Source: Nitrospirota bacterium (GTDB lineage: Bacteria > Nitrospirota > Thermodesulfovibrionia > Thermodesulfovibrionales > Magnetobacteriaceae). Taken from it: a stretch of 10,534 bases of DNA. Below the pieces are notes generated by a model. That model made no database searches and was not told where the DNA came from. It worked only from the letters and a program-made list of their open reading frames with translations. Below, in pieces: positions 5,665 through 10,534 of the stretch (the stretch's first letter is position 1; each line of letters opens with the position of its first letter). Made by a program: the position numbers and the translations under genes. The stretch is from NCBI GenBank assembly GCA_015233485.1, contig JADFXO010000111.1, positions 1-10,534 of the forward strand, read 5' to 3'.

Positions 5665-6174
5665 TTAAAATATGTCTCCTTTCCCTCCACATTGATTTAC
5701 CAAAAACTGAGTAGCTTTCATAATCTTCTCTGCTTGATTTTTGTCTCTTATGGCTGGTATTATAAAGTAATTAGTGTTATCTTTGTCTATCTTTTCTTTT
5801 TTATTGTATCCTATGTCCTTTACTGTTTTTTCATTATTTGTTGTATATATCCATACTTTAGTACATGCATATTTATTACTGAGAGTATAATCATCCTTTA
5901 ATTTAGCGGACTCAGGATTTAAATCTTTTAAATTTGCAATGTATTTCCAATCAACACTACCAACATCGTATGATACAGTTATTATACAATCATTAATATG
6001 TACTCTAACATTGCTACTAGTATCAAGACATCCTGAATAATATTCCAAAGTGTTATTTATAAAAGTCACTGTTTCCTCAATTGTTGGTGAGCCTGCAAAA
6101 GAAATTGTACCTACACTTAATACCAAAACGATACTTACCATCAATGCAAGCATAAATATTTTGTAAATTTTCAT
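5665..6174 (-). CDS. Small secreted protein, leader shared with two neighbours
   Basis: This gene encodes 169 residues with a clear signal peptide (1-27, SIVLVLSVGTISFA then GSP). The mature part of about 142 residues has four cysteines (49, 63, 104, 162), enough for two disulfides in the periplasm or outside. It has beta-like stretches (NVRVHINDCIITVSYDVG, KYACTKVWIYTT), a lysine-rich stretch around 118-131 and a C-terminal helix (KNQAEKIMKATQFLVNQC). I recognise no family. The leader resembles those at 7166 and 9381 in both protein and DNA, while the mature parts do not align. GGGAG lies 6 bases before the ATG. It is the last gene of the minus-strand array, so it could be read through from the genes to its right or from its own promoter in 6175-6227. 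Confidence 0.75.
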   Translation of the reverse strand: MKIYKIFMLALMVSIVLVLSVGTISFAGSPTIEETVTFINNTLEYYSGCLDTSSNVRVHINDCIITVSYDVGSVDWKYIANLKDLNPESAKLKDDYTLSNKYACTKVWIYTTNNEKTVKDIGYNKKEKIDKDNTNYFIIPAIRDKNQAEKIMKATQFLVNQCGGKGDIF

Positions 6175-6227
6175 ATTTTCTCCCTATGTTATTATTTTAA
6201 TTGAACTATACCACCGAGACAAACTTA

Positions 6228-6262
6228 CCACCCTTTGCCCGTGAAAGTTGGGTAAAGGGTGG
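6228..6262 (-). terminator. Strong intergenic hairpin without U-tract
   Basis: CCACCCTTT (6228-6236) is the exact complement of AAAGGGTGG (6254-6262), with a further G-T wobble and CCC/GGG pairing inside, leaving a 9-base loop. It lies 22 bases after the stop of the 69-residue gene at 6284 and before the secreted protein gene at 6174. Neither strand has a T-run after it. A 3' end protecting or RNA-processing hairpin therefore fits as well as a terminator. Confidence 0.5.
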
Positions 6263-6283
6263 CAAGGCTCGTATGTATAAAAC

Positions 6284-6493
6284 CTATCTACCATGCATAT
6301 CCCATTCTCCATACAAATCTGAAGGTAATTTGTCTGGATTTACAACATTTACTGGGTCACCTTTTAAATGGCCATCATAATATACTGTGTCGCCAACATA
6401 ATCTCCTGCAACCCAAACATCTTCTCCTTGCCGACTAAAGTAAACACATTGACCTACGTCTTTTGACTTATTAAAATACACATTTCTACTCAC
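6284..6493 (-). CDS. 69-residue protein with GTG start, unrecognised
   Basis: The open frame extends upstream into the DUF1566 gene, but the real start is most likely GTG at 6493-6491. AAAGGAGGT (6509-6501) lies 7 bases before it, the best ribosome binding site in the region, while the upstream ATGs have none. The product begins MSRNVYFNKSKDVGQCVYFS and continues with aromatic beta-type segments (DVWVAGDYVGDTVYYDGH) and an acidic tail ending in WDMHGR. There is one cysteine and no signal peptide or membrane helix, so it should be cytoplasmic, unlike its neighbours. It begins 64 bases after the stop of the DUF1566 gene and is probably co-transcribed with it. I do not recognise a family. Confidence 0.6.
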   Translation of the reverse strand: MSRNVYFNKSKDVGQCVYFSRQGEDVWVAGDYVGDTVYYDGHLKGDPVNVVNPDKLPSDLYGEWDMHGR

Positions 6494-6500
6494 TTGATTT

Positions 6501-6509
6501 ACCTCCTTT
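6501..6509 (-). promoter_or_regulatory. Ribosome binding site fixing a GTG start
   Basis: AAAGGAGGT on the minus strand is nearly fully complementary to the 16S rRNA 3' end and is 7 bases from the GTG at 6493. It decides the start of the small gene and excludes the longer frame that would overlap the upstream gene. Confidence 0.65.
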
Positions 6510-6557
6510 AAATTCTTATCAAATATCCATTTTATCAAAATATATTTGTCAAATGAC

Positions 6558-7007
6558 CTACTGTCCAGCTCGAACAGGCCAAACATAGCAGGTGACGTTC
6601 GTCTTATTTCCGCCACCCGTGCTGCCGTCGAACATATCGACGTACCACGCTTCCAACGGATCATTGGTGTAAGTAGTTGAAGACCAGAACCAAACGTTCG
6701 TTTGCACTATCTTTGATGACCTTTTTACGATAAGGTTGTTGTATAAGCTTAAAATCTCCCTTTTTTCTGGTAAACGCCAATCATTATGGCCAAAATAGTT
6801 TAGAGAATTCAGGCAGTTAACATACAAAAACGCATTATTCCAATTCTTTGGTCCACCAGCACATTTTCCAATTGTTGGTGTTTCTCCTGCTGTCGGCCAC
6901 TGAAGACCTGATACTGGATCAGTAATTACTTCCTCAGCAGTCGGTGCAATAGTCGGCAATGAAATAATTGATAGAATTATACTTACCAATAACAATTTGC
7001 TTCTCAT
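6558..7007 (-). CDS. Secreted DUF1566 (Lcl C-terminal domain-like) protein
   Basis: The 149-residue product has a signal peptide (about 1-24, LLLVSIILSIISLP...APTA). The mature part follows the DUF1566/Lcl_C pattern: VITDPVSGLQWP near the start, WNNAFLYVNCLNSLNYFGHNDWRLPEKREILSLY at 56-89 with the conserved N-D-W-R-L-P core, VWFWSSTTYTN (105-115), AWYVDMFDGS (120-129) and the closing YVWPVRAGQ. Proteins with this domain are usually secreted or surface-attached and some bind glycans or host surfaces. No enzyme activity is established. It is a single-domain version and seems complete. GGAGG sits 5 bases before the chosen ATG; an earlier ATG only one base after GGAGGA is out of frame. Three cysteines remain in the mature protein (49, 65, 140). 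Confidence 0.85.
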   Translation of the reverse strand: MRSKLLLVSIILSIISLPTIAPTAEEVITDPVSGLQWPTAGETPTIGKCAGGPKNWNNAFLYVNCLNSLNYFGHNDWRLPEKREILSLYNNLIVKRSSKIVQTNVWFWSSTTYTNDPLEAWYVDMFDGSTGGGNKTNVTCYVWPVRAGQ

Positions 7008-7051
7008 TCATTCCTCCGATTTACGCAACTTTATGTCTTTAAAAAGGGTCT

Positions 7052-7057
7052 ATTATA
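7052..7057 (-). promoter_or_regulatory. Possible -10 box upstream of the DUF1566 gene
   Basis: TATAAT on the minus strand lies about 45 bases before the ATG at 7007. No convincing -35 box is visible at 16-18 bases, so it would need an activator or be weak. Confidence 0.25.
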
Positions 7058-7099
7058 CTTTCCATTTATTATATTTCGCATTATTTATAGATTGCTTTC

Positions 7100-7141
7100 G
7101 TTTCACACTCAGTGACGGTTGAATGCCATTGAGTGTGAAAC
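7100..7141 (-). terminator. Perfect 12-bp stem hairpin between secreted-protein genes
   Basis: GTTTCACACTCA (7100-7111) is exactly complementary to TGAGTGTGAAAC (7130-7141), with an 18-base loop. Two or three more pairs continue outward past one mismatch. It begins 25 bases after the stop of the gene at 7166 on the minus strand. Only scattered T residues follow, so intrinsic termination is uncertain; mRNA 3' end protection is equally possible. Confidence 0.55.
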
Positions 7142-7165
7142 AAAGTAAATATTGATCAGCGTAAT

Positions 7166-7465
7166 TTAACGACAATGCACGTCGAATTGTGTACTGCCAT
7201 GGACATATACATCGCCTACAGAGGAGCCATCACAGTAAATAGTGATAGTTTTACCGACAGTGCCACCGAAGTTTAATTCGTACCTACCATTCTTAGGAAA
7301 TGCTTTTTTAGAGTTCCAATCTGCAGATATAGTGTGAACTTGATCACCGCATTTTTCGCCGGACGGGGCATAACAGTTACCATAAATAGAGTCGGCAAAA
7401 GAAACCGCACCTATGCTTAATACTAAAGCCACGCTTGCCAATAATACAAATATCAACTTTTTCAT
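7166..7465 (-). CDS. Small secreted four-cysteine protein, leader shared with neighbours
   Basis: The 99-residue product has a signal peptide (1-24, ASVALVLSIGAVSFA, cleaved before D25). The mature part is about 75 residues with cysteines 31, 39, 78 and 98, suited to two disulfides. The mature sequence is glycine-rich and beta-like (GRYELNFGGTVGKTITIYCDGS, VGDVYVHGSTQFDVHC), as expected for a compact extracytoplasmic beta protein. I recognise no family. AGGAGG stands 6 bases before the ATG. Its leader resembles those of the genes at 5665 and 9381, while the mature part is unlike either. It lies between two hairpins (7100-7141 and 7487-7504), which suggests it is processed or terminated as its own unit within the array. 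Confidence 0.78.
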   Translation of the reverse strand: MKKLIFVLLASVALVLSIGAVSFADSIYGNCYAPSGEKCGDQVHTISADWNSKKAFPKNGRYELNFGGTVGKTITIYCDGSSVGDVYVHGSTQFDVHCR

Positions 7466-7486
7466 AAAAACCTCCTATAATTTAGT

Positions 7487-7504
7487 TGTAACCGAATGGT
7501 TACA
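7487..7504 (-). terminator. Perfect 7-bp stem hairpin after the six-cysteine gene
   Basis: TGTAACC (7487-7493) and GGTTACA (7498-7504) pair perfectly around GAAT, one base after the stop of the gene at 7506. The minus-strand continuation is A-rich, with no U-tract, and the next ribosome binding site follows about 10 bases later. An RNA-stabilising or intercistronic hairpin is more likely than a terminator. Confidence 0.5.
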
Positions 7505-7505
7505 T

Positions 7506-7835
7506 TTAGTTAGTTCCTGTTATACAGTACGTTTTTATCCATACTGAACTACCTACACCGGCAGCCCAACTTGCAGAACCGATGTCTTTTCCGCCGCTAC
7601 AGTTGTTATCTGCGTTACATTGTCCGATTAAGCCTCCACAATTAATACTTTGTATTTCTACCTTTGCCCTGTCTCCTTTGATTTGGTCGATAACCCCACA
7701 AAAACCAGTCCCTTGCCATTTCTTAACACAAACTATGTCGCCTTCTGCGTATTCATTAGACCAAGCATTGTGTTTTAAACCAAGCACTCCGCAAAACCCA
7801 ATTAATACCATAACAAGCAATAAACATCTTTTCAT
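7506..7835 (-). CDS. Small secreted six-cysteine protein with SH3-like stretch
   Basis: The 109-residue product starts with a hydrophobic leader (MKRCLLLVMVLIGFCGVLGL, cleavage probable near A24-S26). The mature part has six cysteines (36, 46, 66, 73, 79, 104), an even number pointing to three disulfides. Residues 30-62 (EGDIVCVKKWQGTGFCGVIDQIKGDRAKVEI) have the strand-turn-strand rhythm of an SH3-like or KOW-like barrel. The NADNNCSGG region resembles a loop or a metal-binding turn, and the end (SSVWIKTYC) is beta-like. No family is recognised. AAGGAGG is 6 bases before the ATG. The leader differs from the one shared by the neighbours at 5665, 7166 and 9381, although the size and layout are the same. 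Confidence 0.78.
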   Translation of the reverse strand: MKRCLLLVMVLIGFCGVLGLKHNAWSNEYAEGDIVCVKKWQGTGFCGVIDQIKGDRAKVEIQSINCGGLIGQCNADNNCSGGKDIGSASWAAGVGSSVWIKTYCITGTN

Positions 7836-7883
7836 AAATTCCTCCTTTCCTCTTTTAATACAACCACTTGTTTTTTATTAATA

Positions 7884-7912
7884 TTAACAACTTTTTCCAG
7901 AACTGCTATAAT
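7884..7912 (+). promoter_or_regulatory. Near-consensus promoter reading rightward, antisense to the array
   Basis: TTAACA (7884-7889) and TATAAT (7907-7912) are exactly 17 bases apart, and TGC precedes the -10 box (extended -10). This is the best promoter match in the window, yet it points to the plus strand, against every gene from 4625 on. It would yield RNA antisense to the remnant and, if long enough, to the WG gene. In AT-rich DNA a chance match remains possible. Confidence 0.35.
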
Positions 7913-8026
7913 GTGATGTAGATTTTCCAGAATTGTAAATTAAACAAGTCGTTTTCTCCAAAGACACAAATGTACAAACGGTCACAGAAGTCTTATAAAA
8001 CCAGGTGAACGGCTATAAACTTTCAT
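7884..8026 (-). pseudogene. Remnant of a small secreted-protein gene
   Basis: AAAGGAGGG (8040-8032) lies 5 bases before ATG at 8026, a site of the same quality as the intact neighbours. Reading from that ATG gives only MKVYSRSPGFIRLL before TGA (7984-7982). In another frame of the same strand, 42 codons are open from 8012 down to TAA at 7886-7884. They encode a plausible secreted-type tail with three cysteines, including TSVTVCTFV, TTCLIY and the internally repeated YNSGKS...SSSGKSC. A good start joined to a good tail in a different frame, with no signal peptide between, suggests loss of the leader region plus a frameshift. A 14-residue leader peptide is the alternative. Confidence 0.45.
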
Positions 8027-8195
8027 TGGTACCCTCCTTTATTGATGGACTCAGTATAAAAGCCTCAAAAGACACTACAGATAATCTTATGACATACAAT
8101 TGCTATCATTTATTTCATATCCTAACCTACATCCAATGTTAGATAATTTCCGTGCTGGACAATATTGTCATTGCGCCGTTTAATCATCAAGTGTT

Positions 8196-9285
8196 TTAAT
8201 GAGGATACCCTATAACTATATTTCCGGTCTTATCTATATAGCCCCACTTTCCGTTTTTTTCAAGCTGCACAGGTGCCAGTCCTTCATAGAGGTTAAATTC
8301 GCTACCACTATAAAATCTTGGTTTTATAACAATGTTCCCTTTCTTATCTATATAACCATGCTTTCCGTTTTCTTCCAGTTTCACATTCGCAAGTCCTTCA
8401 CAAAAATCAAAAGCCCAATAAAAGCTTGGTTGTATAACCATTCTACCTGCATTGTCTACATAACCATACTTTCCGTTTTTTTCCACTTGCACCGCAGCCA
8501 GTCCTTCATTAAAAGGGTCAGCCTGAATAAAATTTGGTTTTATAACCATATTTCCTTTTTTATCTATATAACCCCATTTTCCGTTATCCACGGCTGCCAG
8601 TCCTTCATGAAATCCACGCCCCCAATTTTTAAAAGCATGACTTAAAAATTTTAGTCGTATAACCATATTTCCGTTTTTATCTATGTAACCCTGCTTTCCG
8701 TTTTTATTTAGTTGCACCCAAGCCAGTCCTTCATTAAACTTATCAGCATCATAAAACATTGATTTTAACAAGTTTCCTTTTTTATCTATGTAACCATATT
8801 TTTCGTTTTCTCCCAGCTTAACCCTTGCCAGGCCTTCATGAAAAATGTCAGCATAATAGAACTTTGGTGGTATAATCATATTCCCATTCTTATCTATATA
8901 CCCGTATTTTCCATTTTCTTCCACTTTAACCCTTGCCAGCCCTTCATGAAATCTGTCAGCATCATAAAACATCGGTGGTATAACCGTGTTCACTGCCTTA
9001 TCTATATAACCAAACTTTCCGTTTTCTTCCATTTGAACCCTTGCCAGTCCTTCATTAAAAATATCAGCATAATAAAACCTTGGTTGTATAACCATTTTCC
9101 CTGTATTGTCTATATAACCAAACTTTCCGTTTTTTTTCCAACTGTACATAAGCCAGTCCTTCATTGAAACCGACAGTTTCATAAATCTCTGGTTTTATAT
9201 CCAGAGCATAAAGTCTATTTATAGATACAACAGGAAAAATCAATAGAGTAAATACATTTACCAGAACAAACATGAACTTTTTCAT
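8196..9285 (-). CDS. Secreted WG-repeat protein with a single frameshift near the start
   Basis: The gene starts at ATG 9285 (AAGGAG about 8 bases upstream) with a signal peptide (1-26, MKKFMFVLVNVFTLLIFPVV...LYA) and DIKPEIYETVG. The first WG unit (FNEGLAYVQLEK) then runs into a tract of eight A residues (T8 on plus, 9130-9137). In frame, the protein continues wrongly and stops at 9064; one base fewer restores NGKFGYIDNTGKMVIQPRFYYAD and the frame stays open to 8196. The restored protein has nine units of about 36 residues of the form F-x-E-G-L-A-x-V-x-(9)-G-Y-I-D-K-x-G-N-M-V-I-x-P-x-F. WG repeats are beta-rich, of unknown function, commonly secreted or surface-located. The same position in sister units has seven A residues, so this is an insertion, a read error or a slippery switch. 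Confidence 0.82.
8199..9168 (-). repeat. Nine tandem ~108-bp WG-repeat units
   Basis: Units of about 36 codons repeat from FNEGLAYVQ (near 9168) to the end of the gene. They vary in length: unit 4 carries an insertion (about 8628-8610, HAFKNWGRG), unit 5 is shortened (VDNGKWGYID), and unit 3 lacks the IxP motif (LLKSMFYD). Conservation is highest in GYIDKKGNMVI. DNA-level similarity between units should favour slipped pairing and recombination. Confidence 0.8.
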
Positions 9286-9380
9286 AATGCTCTCCTTTTC
9301 TCAAGTTTTTATAATGTACCTAACATTAGATACAATAATCAAAATACTTATTGTAAGACATTCCAGCATAACAACTTTAT

Positions 9381-9680
9381 TTATTTTAGTGTCGCTATCG
9401 TTGCTTGTTTAAGTTGAAGGCATCTTTTTAGGTTATTGGTGAAAGAAAGGCAATTGTCATCTTTACAATAAGAAACTATTCCTTCTATTTCATGTGTTTT
9501 TTCATAACCATCCTTAATCAACTTCTTAATAACACTTTTATTTATATTCTTATGACATACACAATCAAATTTATTATGTTCCGGTTGTATTAAGGCACAT
9601 AAAGCTTGAGCATAAGAAAAAATCCCTATACTAAGAGTTAAAACCACGTTTGCTATAAATATAAACAAAACATTTCTCAT
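9381..9680 (-). CDS. Small secreted six-cysteine protein, leader shared with neighbours
   Basis: The 99-residue product has a signal peptide (about 1-24, MRNVLFIFIANVVLTLSIGIFSYA). The mature part is about 75 residues, lysine-rich and mainly helical in appearance (NKSVIKKLIKDGYEKTHEIEGIVSYC). It has six cysteines (28, 40, 42, 72, 77, 87), with DCVCH and CKDDNC pairs that could make disulfides or bind metal. DCVCH is not a CxxCH heme motif because only one residue separates the cysteines. I recognise no family. AGGAG stands 7 bases before the ATG. It lies between the two WG genes, 44 bases after the right-hand one, and so is probably co-transcribed with it. Its leader is akin to those at 5665 and 7166. 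Confidence 0.75.
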   Translation of the reverse strand: MRNVLFIFIANVVLTLSIGIFSYAQALCALIQPEHNKFDCVCHKNINKSVIKKLIKDGYEKTHEIEGIVSYCKDDNCLSFTNNLKRCLQLKQATIATLK

Positions 9681-9724
9681 ATTTATCTCCTATAATCTCT
9701 GCCTATATTTAATCATCTTGGTTT

Positions 9725-10534
9725 TTAATGAGGATACCCGATGACCATATTTCCGCTCTTATCGATGTAACCCCACTTCCCGTACTTTTCCAGTTGTACC
9801 GCTTCCAATTCTTCTGAAAAACCGTAAGAAACATCATAAAACTTTGGTTGTATGACCATGTTTCCTTTCTGATCTATGAAACCCCACTTTCCATCTTTTT
9901 CCATTTCTACTGATGCCAGTCCTTCGGAAAAAGCATGTGCCATATAGAATATTGGTTGTATAACCATGCTTCCTTTCTGATCTATGTAACCAAAAGCCCC
10001 GTTTTCTTCTAGTTCCACGTTTGCCAGTCCTTCGTGAAAATCTGAAGCAATAAACCTTGGCTGTATAACCATGCTTCCTTTCTTATCTGTGTAACCCCAC
10101 TTTCCTCCTTTTTCCAGTTCCACCTTTGCCAGTCCTTCATGAAAAGCATCAGCAATAAAAAACCTTGGTTGTATGACCATGTTTCCTTTCTTATCAATGT
10201 AACCAATCTTTCCGTTATCTTCCAGTGCAACACCTGCCACTCCTTCGTGAAAATCGTTATCTACACTAAAATAAAACTTTTGTTGTATGACCATGTTTCC
10301 CTTATTATCAATGTAACCCTTCTTTCCGCCCTTTTCGGTCCATACCGCTGCTAATCCTTCGGAATAGTTTAAAGCCATATAAAATCTTGGTTGTATAATC
10401 ATGTTTCCAGTCTTATCTATATAACCATATTTCCCGTCCTTTTCCAGTTGCGCTGCTGCCAGTCCTTCATGAAACTCTTGAGCTGAATAAAACCTTGGAT
10501 CGTCATCAGAAGGGCTTCCTTGTTGAGCATTTTG
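9725..10534 (-). CDS. WG-repeat protein, N-terminus outside window
   Basis: The frame is open from the right edge to TAA at 9727-9725, giving 269 residues. The visible start is QNAQQGSPSDDDPRFYSAQE, a polar linker, so a signal peptide or further repeats presumably lie beyond 10534. Seven WG units of about 36 residues follow, for example FHEGLAKVELEKGGKWGYTD and FSEGLASVEMEKDGKWGFID. The last unit ends GNMVIGYPH, as in the WG gene at 8196. The first ATG in the visible part (10402) is inside a repeat and is not the start. The two WG genes are clear paralogues, and their similarity runs past the stop codon into the 3' flank. This copy shows no frameshift within the window. Location and role are as unknown as for its partner. 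Confidence 0.85.
   Translation of the reverse strand, partial: QNAQQGSPSDDDPRFYSAQEFHEGLAAAQLEKDGKYGYIDKTGNMIIQPRFYMALNYSEGLAAVWTEKGGKKGYIDNKGNMVIQQKFYFSVDNDFHEGVAGVALEDNGKIGYIDKKGNMVIQPRFFIADAFHEGLAKVELEKGGKWGYTDKKGSMVIQPRFIASDFHEGLANVELEENGAFGYIDQKGSMVIQPIFYMAHAFSEGLASVEMEKDGKWGFIDQKGNMVIQPKFYDVSYGFSEELEAVQLEKYGKWGYIDKSGNMVIGYPH
9728..10474 (-). repeat. Seven tandem ~108-bp WG-repeat units
   Basis: Units begin with F/Y-x-E-G-L-A and end with MVIQPxFY. They are more uniform than those of the neighbouring WG gene: MVIQP is kept in almost all units. This suggests more recent amplification or stronger constraint in this copy. Confidence 0.78.

Larger units (their letters stand above)
7836..8195. 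other. Spacer with a gene remnant and an antisense promoter
   Basis: No intact gene of normal size is found in these 360 bases. The left part holds the remains of a small minus-strand gene (7884-8026) with its ribosome binding site, and a near-consensus promoter reading to the right (7884-7912). The right part (8041-8195) is AT-rich and shows only a 12-base palindrome (GACAATATTGTC, 8158-8169) and a short stretch resembling the 3' flank of the second WG gene. Confidence 0.55.

Noticed and set aside
8199..9167. Long plus-strand frames opposite the WG repeats (also 10139-10354)
   Set aside because: Repetitive codon use in the WG units leaves the antisense strand open; products are merely mirrored repeats with no start signal.
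8196..9182. Reading the WG gene as starting at 9182 without frameshift
   Set aside because: That start lies in an out-of-frame stretch, has no ribosome binding site, and would leave a signal peptide just upstream without use; a frameshift in the A8 tract explains both parts.
9498..9563. DCVCH in the protein at 9381 as a heme c motif
   Set aside because: Only one residue separates the cysteines; a c-type heme site requires CxxCH or a close variant.
8221..10480. CRISPR array from the regular ~108-bp periodicity
   Set aside because: The repeats are coding WG units of variable length with no unique spacers and no cas genes.

Overview
The window looks like a boundary between ordinary chromosome (about 1-2800) and an AT-rich accessory region (about 2850-10534) of a Gram-negative, probably anaerobic or sediment bacterium. 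Signal peptides, a DUF3568-type lipoprotein, a CxxCH/cytochrome b5-like membrane protein and a tRNA-Sec remnant fit groups such as Nitrospirota (Thermodesulfovibrionia or magnetotactic relatives) or the former Deltaproteobacteria. That placement is inference from gene content only.

Chromosomal side. The C-terminus of a sensor histidine kinase ends at 153. A mostly non-coding stretch follows with a possible 43-residue ORF, a REP-like hairpin and a good promoter for a three-helix membrane protein (522-905). Converging on it is a redox-type membrane protein (933-1844, minus) that joins a CxxCH heme c site, a CopD-like four-helix region and a cytochrome b5-like domain. A DUF3568 lipoprotein (2017-2430) follows.

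Junction. At 2808-2851 lies the 5' half of a tRNA-Sec gene (acceptor strand, D arm, anticodon arm with TCA) with a plausible promoter, but its variable arm, T arm and 3' acceptor strand are missing. The break is next to a tyrosine integrase (2919-3890, minus). A divergent CI-type repressor (4191-4586) faces the integrase across a repeat-rich intergenic region. This is a compact integration/control module. An Rpn-type PD-(D/E)XK protein (4625-5518, minus), apparently transcribed leaderless, comes next.

Accessory array. From 5665 to the right edge every gene is on the minus strand. Three small secreted proteins (at 5665, 7166 and 9381) share an alike leader followed by unrelated, cysteine-containing mature parts. 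With them stand a DUF1566 secreted protein, a six-cysteine secreted protein, a 69-residue cytoplasmic protein with a GTG start, the remains of another small gene (7884-8026), and two secreted WG-repeat proteins. One WG gene carries a one-base frameshift in an A8 tract just after its signal peptide; the other runs off the right edge. Strong hairpins without U-tracts sit between several of these genes. The array resembles a surface or secreted cargo locus that grows by duplication and decays. Its function cannot be read from the sequence.
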